DNA of 64,000 bases from Cohnella sp. SGD-V74. GTDB taxonomy: Bacteria > Bacillota > Bacilli > Paenibacillales > Paenibacillaceae. Every line of letters begins with the position of its first letter. Within the stretch, counting starts at the first letter, position 1. Below, in pieces: positions 17,270-26,153 of the stretch. The notes beneath the pieces were generated by a model. It searched no databases. It had not been told where the DNA came from and saw only the letters and a program-made list of their open reading frames with translations. The translations under genes were made by a program, and so were the position numbers. The stretch covers positions 1 through 64,000 of the forward strand of contig NZ_PVYW01000013.1 of assembly GCF_003001675.1 (NCBI RefSeq). The letters run 5' to 3'.

Positions 17270-17347
17270 GCGACGGCTCTAAATGTGCTTGCCTTTGTTG
17301 TCTCGTTAGTGATTGGCTTCACGAGTGCTATGAATGGTACGCTTCTC
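17270..17347 (+). pseudogene. DUF4190 3' fragment fused to a partial rlmH-end copy D
   Basis: Bases 17270-17332 match the end of the DUF4190 gene at 31900-31962 with 4 differences in 63 (both encode TALNVLAFVVS and IGFTSA). Here the reading runs straight into ATGGTACGCTTCTC (17334-17347), which corresponds to the left part of the rlmH-end copy that follows the intact gene at 32020-32030. The neighbouring flank is also shared: on the minus strand 27 of 33 bases match. The fragment is a truncated second copy of the DUF4190-att segment, cut at 17270 by the Abi cassette. Confidence 0.65.
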
Positions 17348-17371
17348 CGCGCTGTCCGTAACGGCAAGTTT

Positions 17372-17404
17372 AAGGACCATCCTTAGCGGATGGCCCTTCT
17401 TTTG
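17372..17404 (+). terminator. rho-independent terminator
   Basis: AGGACCATCC and GGATGGCCCT form a 10-bp stem with one G-T pair, followed on the plus strand by TCTTTT. It probably ended the former DUF4190 copy and may also end the SLH gene transcript coming from the other side. Confidence 0.6.
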
Positions 17405-17427
17405 AAAAGATCAACTAACGTTGCCTA

Positions 17428-20400
17428 TTACTCTGCCAGCCCTTCTCCGCCTTCAGGGAGAAGCGTATAAGCGTGATCCGTCGAAGCTTCTTCGATGCTT
17501 CCGAATGCCCAATAGGACGGGGCCACATCCGGCCAGCTCGGCTTCGCGATCCCGTTAAGCGGGCCGCGCTTCAGAATTCGATTCAGAATCGTTACCACTT
17601 CGGCGCGGGTGAGCTTGTCGTTCGGACGAAAAGTCTGATCCGGGTAGCCATCCAGATAGCCGGATAGAGCTGCGATCATACCGTTTGCCCAGTGGGACGC
17701 CGGGACGTCCGAGAACGTGCGGGAAGGCGCGCTGTCCGGCTTCAAATACCGATAAGCGATGGCGGCCATCTCCGCGCGCGTAATCGAAGCGTTCGCCCGG
17801 TAGGATCCGTCCGAGTAGCCGACAAGCAATCCTGCCTTCTCTGCCCGTCCGATATTTGCGACAGCCCAGTGCGTAGCCGCAACATCCGGGAACGACGCTC
17901 CGGCCGAATCCAAGCTTGCCGGTACAATGCCGCTGTTGACCAGCAGCGTTGCCATCTCCGCCCTCGTAACGCTGCGCTCCGGTCCGAATGTGCCGTCCGG
18001 ATAGCCGTCGATATACTTGGCGTGGGTCCCCCCGGACTGCTGCTCGGCGTCGGTTAACGCAGCCATATGCAGAATCGTGAACGTGCTGAACTTGTTGACG
18101 CCGAATTGCAAGCCAAGCCTGCCGTCCGCTCCGGTAACCGTCTTGCCGGATACCACTTCTTTGTCTCCATCCGTATGCTCGATAAAGATGCCCATATGCT
18201 TCAAATACGCCGCCCGTTCCTGCGGATCTTGCGGCAGCGCGACATCCCTCAAAGGAAGCGTCAACGTAATCGCCCTGCTCGACAGGTTCGTCTCGATGGT
18301 CATCGGACGGGCTACGACCTGGATATCGTCGTTGCCGGCAATCTTCCTGACGACCTCTTCCGTCCGGGCGCGCTGCTCGATTTCCTGACGAAGCGCAGCC
18401 TCTCTAATGGGAACGAGGCGGAAGTAGAACTCTTCGTCCAATCCGGCCAGCGAAGCGATCGGCACGCGAATGACCGCGTTATCCGTATAGATTTCCAGAT
18501 CGATTCCGTTCTTCTGAAGCACCGCCAGCGCGCTGCGCGACACGTTCACGCGAACTTCGCCGACTTCGTCTTTGGCGTCGGGAATGACGATTCTGGCTGC
18601 GTGCTGCTTAGCCGCTGCGGCCCGCTCGGCGACCTCGTTCGCCTTGGCTTCGTCGAACGTGACGAGGTCGGATGTTTTTCCGTTGGCGTGCCTCGTTCGC
18701 TCAATCTCGACTTTGGCGGTATCGACCGCTTGCTCTCCGCCGATGACGACGTCTACTAATAAAGTTTCCTTGCCGCCGTTCGACGCCGCCGTATTATTAT
18801 TGCTGTTAGTGTTATTGTTGCTGCCCGGCGCCTGCTTCACCTGATCTCTTGTAAGAACGACATCCGACCAGTAGGCTACTTTCTTGTCGCCTTCCTCATC
18901 GTACTCTGCCATCACATAAATGTGCTGTCCCGAAGAGACGGCTAGCTCGTCGCCCGGCTGAAGCTCCGTGTCGTAGCCGAGATCGGACGAATCCTCGCCG
19001 ACATAAAGATGCCTCATGCTGCCCTCAGCGCCGATCCGATATTTCAGAACCAGATCGCCGTAGCTCGCGTCGTGCAGATGTTCGTCGGCGATCGTCGCCT
19101 TCGTCGTGCCGATCTCGCTGCCGGGCGACCATGTCAATCCGCCGACGGACGGTGCCGGATTGACCGTTTCTCCGTGCCGATTGTTGCCCCAGCCGACCAG
19201 GGTGCCGTCCGACTTCAGGGCGATAATATGGGATCTTCCCGCTGCGATAGCTACGACGCCATTCAGCCCGGGCGGCGGTTGCAGTTGGTCGCCATCCCCC
19301 CATACGACGATACTTCCATCTCTCTTAAGCGCCACGGAATAGTTGTCGTTCGCATCAACCGCTGCGACGTCCGACAGGGTTTCTGGCACCGGCTCCAGGT
19401 AATAGGGACCCCACCATCTGACTGTCCCGTCCGGCAGCAGCGCCAGCGTATGATTGATTCCCGATGCGATGGCTATCGTCTCCGGCAGATCTTCAGGCAC
19501 TGACGTCGCCCCCATCGAGGCTGAGCCCCAACTGATGACAGCGTTATCCCACGTCAGCGCTGCCGCATGGTTATACCCGCCCGAGATGGACTTGAACGGG
19601 CCACGGATTGCTTTCCATTCCTCCGGGAACCCGTAGTTTCCCCAGGTAGTGATCGTGCCGTCATTCTTCAAGGCGGCGGAGGCGTACCCGTCGAGTACGA
19701 GCCCGACGACATTGCCGTTCGGAACTTCGGCGGGAACTTCGCAGCCTTCGCCCAAGGCCGTAACGGAACCGTCTGCCTTAATGGCATAGCCGCAGTTGTT
19801 GGACGCATAAACGGATTGCACGCCGGTCAGGCCGCCCGGCACTTCGACTTTGCGATCTTGAATCCAACCATAAGCCTTGACCGTACCGTCAGCCTGGAGC
19901 GACAGCGTAAAGCCGTCTCCTGCCGCAATTCGTGTATGAGGACTCGGCAGTTGGACGGGCGATGTCGTGTAGACAATATCCAGCTTGGACGATGTAAATC
20001 GGAAGAAACGATCTCCCGGAGCCTCCGTCCCAGAGCTCCACAGTACGAGAACGAGTTCGTCTTCTCCTTTGGCGATCTTGTCGCGCACCAACGGCGCAAT
20101 ATTGAATTTCACCCATTGGCCGCCTTCATCCGTTACGGCATACTTTCGTGACTTCAATTCGCCAGTAAAAGGCAAATCAGACGGAGCCTCTGACGCCGAT
20201 GGAGGCTCCGTCCAGCTTCCGTTAATCTGATGAATCGTCAGCTCGGGACTGCCATCGTCATTGGCATGATTATCGGTTATGAACAGCTCCAGATTAGCCT
20301 CCAGCACTGTTCCGCCCAAACCGTTCAGGTCGAACTTGAGTACCCCTGCATAAAAGTTGTCCGCATGGGAGCCGATCGATATCGTATCCGGGCAAGACAC

Positions 20401-20592
20401 GGTTGTGCTGGCACTGCCCATCAGATTTTTATACTGACAGCTTGCCAGCAGCGGGCTGGAGAACGTGGCCGCCGAATTCGGCTCCGCGCTCGCCATGCCG
20501 GCCACCGCGAACGGAGGAACCGCAAGGACAACGGCCAGCAGCAGTTGGAGCTTTATTCTGGACAACAGACGAGGCAACGATCGTTCTTTCAA
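17428..20592 (-). CDS. SLH-anchored surface protein with DNRLRE and RCC1-like repeats
   Basis: Secreted protein of about 1,054 residues. The signal peptide ends near AVAGMASA; a DNRLRE-type beta domain follows (about 30-210), then RCC1-like beta-propeller repeats (about 220-500; units such as ALKRDGSIVVWG and ALKSDGTLVGWG), a Thr/Asn-rich linker, a long beta/alpha region, and three SLH domains at the end (SVTRAEMATLL, ITRAEMAAIAYRYL, LTRAEVVTILNRIL), which bind pyruvylated cell-wall polymer. TTG 20592 is the likely start (AGGGAAGAGG upstream); an ATG at 20631 has no ribosome site. RCC1 propellers with SLH anchors are a Paenibacillaceae speciality; the ligand is unknown. Confidence 0.85.
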   Translation of the reverse strand: MKERSLPRLLSRIKLQLLLAVVLAVPPFAVAGMASAEPNSAATFSSPLLASCQYKNLMGSASTTVSCPDTISIGSHADNFYAGVLKFDLNGLGGTVLEANLELFITDNHANDDGSPELTIHQINGSWTEPPSASEAPSDLPFTGELKSRKYAVTDEGGQWVKFNIAPLVRDKIAKGEDELVLVLWSSGTEAPGDRFFRFTSSKLDIVYTTSPVQLPSPHTRIAAGDGFTLSLQADGTVKAYGWIQDRKVEVPGGLTGVQSVYASNNCGYAIKADGSVTALGEGCEVPAEVPNGNVVGLVLDGYASAALKNDGTITTWGNYGFPEEWKAIRGPFKSISGGYNHAAALTWDNAVISWGSASMGATSVPEDLPETIAIASGINHTLALLPDGTVRWWGPYYLEPVPETLSDVAAVDANDNYSVALKRDGSIVVWGDGDQLQPPPGLNGVVAIAAGRSHIIALKSDGTLVGWGNNRHGETVNPAPSVGGLTWSPGSEIGTTKATIADEHLHDASYGDLVLKYRIGAEGSMRHLYVGEDSSDLGYDTELQPGDELAVSSGQHIYVMAEYDEEGDKKVAYWSDVVLTRDQVKQAPGSNNNTNSNNNTAASNGGKETLLVDVVIGGEQAVDTAKVEIERTRHANGKTSDLVTFDEAKANEVAERAAAAKQHAARIVIPDAKDEVGEVRVNVSRSALAVLQKNGIDLEIYTDNAVIRVPIASLAGLDEEFYFRLVPIREAALRQEIEQRARTEEVVRKIAGNDDIQVVARPMTIETNLSSRAITLTLPLRDVALPQDPQERAAYLKHMGIFIEHTDGDKEVVSGKTVTGADGRLGLQFGVNKFSTFTILHMAALTDAEQQSGGTHAKYIDGYPDGTFGPERSVTRAEMATLLVNSGIVPASLDSAGASFPDVAATHWAVANIGRAEKAGLLVGYSDGSYRANASITRAEMAAIAYRYLKPDSAPSRTFSDVPASHWANGMIAALSGYLDGYPDQTFRPNDKLTRAEVVTILNRILKRGPLNGIAKPSWPDVAPSYWAFGSIEEASTDHAYTLLPEGGEGLAE

Positions 20593-20678
20593 TGAACCTC
20601 TTCCCTTCTGCACTAGAATCATAGGTTGCATGGGAGAAGATTAACAATGCGGCACTAAACATTTTCCAAACAATTCGA

Positions 20679-21722
20679 TCATTGACGGTTATTATAGCTA
20701 TCGTTCGCCTGCTTCCTCACGATAGAGTCATCGTTCTCCAAGAACGGCCATGCAGGGTACTCGATCGGTATGCGGCTGACCTCATCCAGTCTGAGCAATT
20801 CATCGCTTGTAAGAATAATCCCGCTTGCCGCAAGGTTATCTTGCAATTGATCGGGCCGTTTTGCACCGACAACGACACTCGTTACGGCTTTCTGATTCAG
20901 CACCCAAGCAAGAGCGATTGCGGCCACCGTCGTCTGTCGTTCCGCCGCAATATCCTGGAGCACATCGATAATCGGAAATACTTTATCCTTGTCGACCGGA
21001 GGAAACGGGACGTTCGTATGCCGATCGTTGTCATTGCCCGGATTATCCCGCGTGTATTTGCCAGACAGGAAACCTCCGGACAGCGGACTCCAGACGATTA
21101 AGCCCATATTTTGATCTTGAAGCGCCGGAATGATCTCCCGTTCGATCTCGCGCGCGGCGAGAGAGTAGTAAGCTTGGCTGCTCTTGAAAGCGTGAAGTCC
21201 GTGAAGCTGCGAGAGACCCCGAGTTTTCATGATGTTCCATCCGGTCATATTGGAATTGCCAATGTAGCGGACCTTCCCGCTCCGAACCAGATCGTCGAGA
21301 GCGCGAAGCGTTTCTTCCCAATCTGTTAATTGATCGGGGTTATGGACTTGATACAGATCGATATAATCCGTTCCGAGCCTTTGCAAGCTTGCTTCGACTT
21401 GCGCGATGATATGCAATCGGGATAATCCGAGCTCGTTCGGACCGGATCCCGTGCGTCCTCTGACCTTCGTCGCGATCAGCGCCTGATGCCTTTTGTTCTT
21501 CAGAGCCTTGCCGAGAATTTCCTCCGATTGTCCGTCCGAATATACGTTGGCCGTATCGAAAAAATTCACGCCGGCATCCATCGCTTGATCGACCAGATTG
21601 CCCGCTTCCTTTTCGCCCAGACCGCCGAACACCCCCCACTTTTCACCGCCGCCGAATGTCATTGTTCCCAATCCTATCTCCGATACCAGCACTCCCGTAT
21701 GGCCAAGCAAGTTGTATTTCAT
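20679..21722 (-). CDS. aldo/keto reductase
   Basis: 347-residue NADPH-dependent oxidoreductase of the aldo/keto reductase family. Visible catalytic set: Asp and Tyr in FFDTANVYSDGQSEEI, Lys in LIATKVRGR, His in YQVHNPD. The cofactor region is near VAAIALAWVLNQKAVTSVVVGAK. The start is ATG 21722 (MKYNLLGHTG), preceded by GGAGGGAG. Divergent to sigZ, with about 115 bp between starts, where shared promoters may lie. Substrate unknown. Confidence 0.93.
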   Translation of the reverse strand: MKYNLLGHTGVLVSEIGLGTMTFGGGEKWGVFGGLGEKEAGNLVDQAMDAGVNFFDTANVYSDGQSEEILGKALKNKRHQALIATKVRGRTGSGPNELGLSRLHIIAQVEASLQRLGTDYIDLYQVHNPDQLTDWEETLRALDDLVRSGKVRYIGNSNMTGWNIMKTRGLSQLHGLHAFKSSQAYYSLAAREIEREIIPALQDQNMGLIVWSPLSGGFLSGKYTRDNPGNDNDRHTNVPFPPVDKDKVFPIIDVLQDIAAERQTTVAAIALAWVLNQKAVTSVVVGAKRPDQLQDNLAASGIILTSDELLRLDEVSRIPIEYPAWPFLENDDSIVRKQANDSYNNRQ

Positions 21723-21838
21723 CGTCTTTACTCCCTCCGTTATTTGATTTACATTAATGGAGACGAAGTCAAATCGGAACGGACGCAAATAAGAGGAACC
21801 TTTTTCAAATAAATTTTGTGAAGCAGGGGGTCGCGCCG

Positions 21839-22396
21839 ATGAATGTAGAGCAATTATGGGAGGAGTACCGCGAGCAAATCCGGAATTTCGTTTGGCATAA
21901 AACGAATAACCACGCGGATACCGAAGACATTGTGCAGATGGTCTTTATGAAAGCTCATGAAGGGATGGCCCGTCTGCAGGATGAGGAGAAGAGGCGAGCA
22001 TGGATTTTTCAGATCGCAAGAAATAGCATCGTGGATCATTTCCGGAAGAAAAAAAAGACGGAGACACTTCCGGATAACGTGAACATTGTCGAGGAAGAAC
22101 CTGTCGCAGATTGTAACTCGGAGGCTGCCAGAGGGATGATGAACATCCTGGCGCGGATGCCTGATAAATACCGGGAGGCGCTTGAGCTGTCCGAGCTGCA
22201 AGGCATGTCGCAGAAGCAGTTAAGCGAGCATCTGAATATCTCCTATTCGGGAGCGAAATCCAGAGTGCAGCGAGGCCGCGAGCTAGTCAAAGAAATGATG
22301 AACAGCTGCTGCACGATCGAAGCGGATCGTTACGGGAATATCGTAGAATACTCCGTCGTTCATGATGAACCGCGCACGAACCGCGCGAATAAATAA
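21839..22396 (+). CDS. sigZ: RNA polymerase sigma factor SigZ
   Basis: 185 residues, an ECF-type sigma factor. Region 2 (about 5-72) contains the core-binding DTEDIVQMVFMKAHE and the -10 recognition helix RAWIFQIARNSIVDHFRKKK; region 4 (about 105-160) has PDKYREALELSELQGMSQKQ and the recognition helix NISYSGAKSRVQRGRE. The tail with two Cys and ADRYGNIVEY is characteristic of SigZ proteins. ATG 21839 is chosen for AGGGGG 8 bases upstream. No anti-sigma gene is adjacent; the Cys tail may sense redox state or metal. Confidence 0.88.
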   Translation: MNVEQLWEEYREQIRNFVWHKTNNHADTEDIVQMVFMKAHEGMARLQDEEKRRAWIFQIARNSIVDHFRKKKKTETLPDNVNIVEEEPVADCNSEAARGMMNILARMPDKYREALELSELQGMSQKQLSEHLNISYSGAKSRVQRGRELVKEMMNSCCTIEADRYGNIVEYSVVHDEPRTNRANK

Positions 22397-22407
22397 TACT
22401 TTGTATG

Positions 22408-22447
22408 AAGAGTCGCAGTCTCCTCGCCTTGAGGGACTGCGACTCTT
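22408..22447. terminator. bidirectional terminator
   Basis: AAGAGTCGCAGTC and GACTGCGACTCTT form a perfect 13-bp stem between the convergent sigZ and hydrolase genes. T-rich DNA follows on the plus side. Confidence 0.85.
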
Positions 22448-22494
22448 TGATTTCATTTGCAGCGTTACCTGCGCTCCAATTAGGCCAAGACGTG

Positions 22495-23364
22495 TTACTT
22501 ATTTTGATTCAGAAATTCCCGGATATAGGCGATCAATTCTGAACCATGGGACTCCAACGCGAAATGCCCGGCATCTTCAAAGATGTGTATCTCCGCATTG
22601 GGCAGATCGTTTAGGTAAGGATGTGCGCCGCTTTCCGGGAAAATTTCATCCCCTTTACCCCAAAGTATAAGCGTCGGCGGTTGAGCCTCACGGAAGTATT
22701 GCTGCCAAGCAGGGTAAAGCGGAGGGTTCGTGCCATAGTCTAAAAACATATCAAGCTGAATCTCCTGATTGCCAGGTCTGTCGAGGAGCGACTGATCCAA
22801 TGTATAGGTGTCCGGGCTGATCAGCGTGCTGTCTTTGACACCATGGGTATACTGCCATTGGGTTGCCTGGAAGCTGGTCAGCCAGCGAAGGGCTTCACGT
22901 TTATCCGGATTGGATCGATCTTTCCAGTAAGCTTTGATCGGGTCCCAGAAATCTTTCAGCCCTTCATCGTAAGCATTGCCATTCTGTATAATCAGACCCT
23001 GAATACGCTCGGGATGACGGGCTGCGATTCTGAATCCAACCGGAGCGCCATAATCCATAAGGTAAACGAAGAACTTGGTGATGTTCAGTTGTTCCAAGAG
23101 CTGTTCAATAATCTGACTGAAACGGTCAAAGCTATATTCAAACTTGTCGTGATCCGGTGCGCTGCTGTAACCAAACCCCGGATAATCCGGTGCGATGACG
23201 TGATATCGGTCGGCTAATGCGGGAATCAACTGGCGATACATGTGACTTGATGTGGGAAAACCGTGCAGCAGCAGAACGACAGGAGAGCCTGGCTCCCCGG
23301 CTTCACGATAAAAAATGTCCAAACCTTCAAGCGTTGCAGTGTGATACTGAGTATTTTTTCTCAT
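22495..23364 (-). CDS. alpha/beta hydrolase (haloalkane dehalogenase/epoxide hydrolase-like)
   Basis: 289 residues with an alpha/beta-hydrolase fold. HGFPTSS (near 34) gives the oxyanion hole, the nucleophile is Asp104 in VYLMDYGAPVGF where esterases have GxSxG, and the catalytic His lies in EDAGHFALES. An Asp nucleophile fits the dehalogenase and epoxide-hydrolase groups; the reaction cannot be fixed from sequence. ATG 23364 is preferred because GGAGG lies 11 bases before it; the upstream ATG at 23382 overlaps that site. Divergent to the CGNR regulator. Confidence 0.88.
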   Translation of the reverse strand: MRKNTQYHTATLEGLDIFYREAGEPGSPVVLLLHGFPTSSHMYRQLIPALADRYHVIAPDYPGFGYSSAPDHDKFEYSFDRFSQIIEQLLEQLNITKFFVYLMDYGAPVGFRIAARHPERIQGLIIQNGNAYDEGLKDFWDPIKAYWKDRSNPDKREALRWLTSFQATQWQYTHGVKDSTLISPDTYTLDQSLLDRPGNQEIQLDMFLDYGTNPPLYPAWQQYFREAQPPTLILWGKGDEIFPESGAHPYLNDLPNAEIHIFEDAGHFALESHGSELIAYIREFLNQNK

Positions 23365-23583
23365 CCTTTTATTAACCTCCAAAATGTTTATATGAGTATT
23401 ATATTTGTTTTGTTATAACCTGTAAATATAATTTTTGGATATTAATAAATAAGGATGCACGGAGACGAGGCGATGAACCGGTTAAACCGCACTGCAGGTA
23501 GCATCCCAGAAAAATTACACTTCCCCTCCTTAAATAACCTTTGTAATATGGAGATAGGTCATGAAGGAAATGGAGTTCCAAAT

Positions 23584-24216
23584 ATGCCCAAAAAAATCGA
23601 TCCTGGTTATTATTTTGTTGGAAATCACGCCGTCTTGGATTATATCAATACGAAAATCGCTCATGACGGCCAACCGTTAGACCTGTTCAAGGAAATTTCA
23701 GATGTGCTGGACTGGTTAGTTCTCGCGGGTCTTCACAGCAAGGAAACTGTTGAGGAATACGCTCAAAGATGGAAAGGCAGCGAAGAATGGGATCAGGTTG
23801 CGGGTGCAGCCATAGACCTGCGAAATACATTGGCATCGATGATTGACAAAACAAGCTCAGGACATAGCGTAAGCGACAAGGAATTAGGAGCCATTAACCA
23901 ATTGCTTGAAAAGCGTGTCATGACCACAACATTGCTTCAAACCGAGAATGGATTTACTGAAGAAAATAAACTGGTCATTGTGAAGCCAACCGACATCCTT
24001 TCACCCATTGCTGAATCAGCTATAGATTTTTTTAGTCATTACAACTTACAGCTTGTAAAGAAATGCGAAAATCCGAGCTGCACACTTCGTTTTTACGATA
24101 ACAGCAAAAACAGCACACGAAGATGGTGCAGTCAAAAAACATGCGGCAACCGGATGAAGGTGGCTGCTTTCTTGGAGCGCAAAAAACGTATTAAAGAGTC
24201 CTGGACGGAATCTTAG
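23584..24216 (+). CDS. CGNR zinc-finger regulator (ABATE domain)
   Basis: 210 residues. The N-terminal ABATE domain (about 1-150, predicted stress-induced regulator) begins FVGNHAVLDYINTKIAHDG; the C-terminal CGNR zinc finger has CENPSC and WCSQKTCGNRMKVAAF, with four Cys for one zinc. ATG 23584 follows GGAG at 8 bases. Family members are one-component regulators, and the divergent hydrolase gene is the obvious target. Confidence 0.88.
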   Translation: MPKKIDPGYYFVGNHAVLDYINTKIAHDGQPLDLFKEISDVLDWLVLAGLHSKETVEEYAQRWKGSEEWDQVAGAAIDLRNTLASMIDKTSSGHSVSDKELGAINQLLEKRVMTTTLLQTENGFTEENKLVIVKPTDILSPIAESAIDFFSHYNLQLVKKCENPSCTLRFYDNSKNSTRRWCSQKTCGNRMKVAAFLERKKRIKESWTES

Positions 24217-24243
24217 TGTACGTCGCTGCCCTTGGCTAATCAG

Positions 24244-24269
24244 GCAGTCCTCCCCTACTATAAGGCGAA
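24244..24269. repeat. short dispersed repeat, copy 2
   Basis: AGTCCTCCCCTACTATAAGG and the following CGA repeat the element at 8371-8400 with a few changes. It lies between the CGNR gene and the DUF2207 gene. No other structure is evident in this gap apart from the ribosome site of the next gene. Confidence 0.35.
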
Positions 24270-24371
24270 TATGCAATTTGTTCTACAAAGTGGGGCGCCA
24301 GCAGTCGATATAGGAATATGAGACTATATTCCGCGCGACATTACCTCTCTATCTGGAAGGAATTAAAGCAT

Positions 24372-26114
24372 ATGACCTCGGTGCATAGAGTCGTCGCACT
24401 CCTCTTTTCACTTTTCCTGCTTACATCTGTTCAACTTGCGAATGCGGCAGATGAACGCTCGTTCGAAATCGGCGAGGTTGAAATTCATGCCCGCATTGAC
24501 AGCGACGGCAACATGCACGTTACCGAAACGGACACTTACCATTTCAACGGGGCCTTTAACGGCATTCTCGTCGATCTCCACACGACCGGTTCGGACGGAA
24601 TTGAACATTTTCAAGCCTTCGAGGTTTCAGATCAGCAAGATATCCCTCTTGATATCGAACTATCGAGCGATGGGGACAAGCTTCAATATAGAATCCATAG
24701 CCAGTCCGAAGACGAAACGAAAGTTTTCAAATTTACTTATTCCCTCAACAACGTCGTGCAAGTCTACGCGGACACCGCCGAATTGTACTGGAAGTTTTTC
24801 GATGAGACCAACCCGAGTACGTTAGGATCGGTATTGATCAATGTCGAATTGCCGGACGGCGCGAAACAAGATGAGATCACGGCGTTCGGTCACGGACCGT
24901 TGAATGGCGCCATAGAGAGACCGGACTCGGGCGTCGTGCGGTATCTGGTCAGCCCGCTGCCATCCGAGAAGCTGCTGGAGGTACGGGTCTTGTTCCCTAC
25001 TTCCTATGTCCCAGGCAGTTCGAAGATCAGTACCGAATCTATGCTCGACCGCATTCTGGAGGAAGAACAGAATTGGAAGGACCAGACTGACAATTCCACC
25101 GTTGTGGAAGACATCATCATCGCTCTCGTTATCTTGATGGTTAACCTGCTGGTCGGAGCCCTTATTTATGCGAAATTCGGCAAAGCGTACAAATCGGACT
25201 GGAAACACAAGTATTCTCGCGAGCTTCCCAGTGACGTAACGCCAGCCATTGTGAGTTATTTAATGAAAAAACACAATAGTACGAGCGACCTGATGGCCAC
25301 GATGCTTGATCTTGTGCGCAAAAAGTACGTCACCATGCATGTCGTCAAGCAGCTTGACCAGGGGGAAGAGGACGATTATACGTTCAAATTGATTAACACT
25401 AAGATCAATGACCTGCTCCCTCACGAAAAGGCACTTATCCGATGGTTCTTTGAAGACGTGGGGCGTTCGGGCACAGTGTCGCTCTCGGATATTCGCAGGC
25501 AGGCAGAAAACAAGAAGCGCGCTAACGCGTTTATGAATCAGTGGTCGAAGTGGCAAGATCATGTCCAGCACACAGCCAACCGTCTGAATTATTTCGAAAA
25601 ACGACCAAAAAATGAAAAGAGATATGGCTGGATGGTCATTGCCGCTGCGCTTCAAGCCTTTGGCCTTATATGGCTTGTTGGACTTTTTCACTATATCTGG
25701 CTTTGCCCGTTGCCCTTGATTCTCTTCTGGACGAAGAGCGAGCTTAGAAGCCAAATCGGACAGACTGAATATACCAAATGGAAGGCGTTCAAGCGCTTCT
25801 TGCGCGATTATTCCCGGATTGCGTCGCGCGAGCCGTTGGCCGTTCACTTATGGGAGCACTATTACATCTACGCGATTCCACTAGGCATGGCGAAGAAGGT
25901 CGAAGCCATCAGTCACATGAATATGGCTGGCGAGAGTTATGAAACCCCCTATTACGATAGTTATTTGTGGACTCTCCACGATATTTGGACCGATTCGTTC
26001 AATAAGACGATTGCCCAGAGCGGCGGTGGCTCCAGCTCCTCGGGAGATTCCGGAGACACATTCACTTCCGGCGGGGGCGACGGTGGGGGCGGCGGCGGCC
26101 GCGGCGCTTTCTAG
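24372..26114 (+). CDS. DUF2207 membrane protein with Gly/Ser-rich tail
   Basis: About 580 residues. A signal peptide (VVALLFSLFLLTSVQLANAA) is followed by an extracellular DUF2207 beta domain (about 25-220), a membrane helix (IIIALVILMVNLLVGALIYA near 250), a cytoplasmic domain starting at PSDVTPAIVSYLMKKH, a helix pair near 430-460, and a Gly/Ser-rich C-terminus (DGGGGGGRGAF). This order is typical of DUF2207 proteins, whose role in the cell envelope is unknown. ATG 24372 has AAGGA upstream and starts directly at the signal peptide. Confidence 0.88.
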   Translation: MTSVHRVVALLFSLFLLTSVQLANAADERSFEIGEVEIHARIDSDGNMHVTETDTYHFNGAFNGILVDLHTTGSDGIEHFQAFEVSDQQDIPLDIELSSDGDKLQYRIHSQSEDETKVFKFTYSLNNVVQVYADTAELYWKFFDETNPSTLGSVLINVELPDGAKQDEITAFGHGPLNGAIERPDSGVVRYLVSPLPSEKLLEVRVLFPTSYVPGSSKISTESMLDRILEEEQNWKDQTDNSTVVEDIIIALVILMVNLLVGALIYAKFGKAYKSDWKHKYSRELPSDVTPAIVSYLMKKHNSTSDLMATMLDLVRKKYVTMHVVKQLDQGEEDDYTFKLINTKINDLLPHEKALIRWFFEDVGRSGTVSLSDIRRQAENKKRANAFMNQWSKWQDHVQHTANRLNYFEKRPKNEKRYGWMVIAAALQAFGLIWLVGLFHYIWLCPLPLILFWTKSELRSQIGQTEYTKWKAFKRFLRDYSRIASREPLAVHLWEHYYIYAIPLGMAKKVEAISHMNMAGESYETPYYDSYLWTLHDIWTDSFNKTIAQSGGGSSSSGDSGDTFTSGGGDGGGGGGRGAF

Positions 26115-26153
26115 GGGCTGTCATAAGTAAACTGAGGCGTACAGAACGATTAT

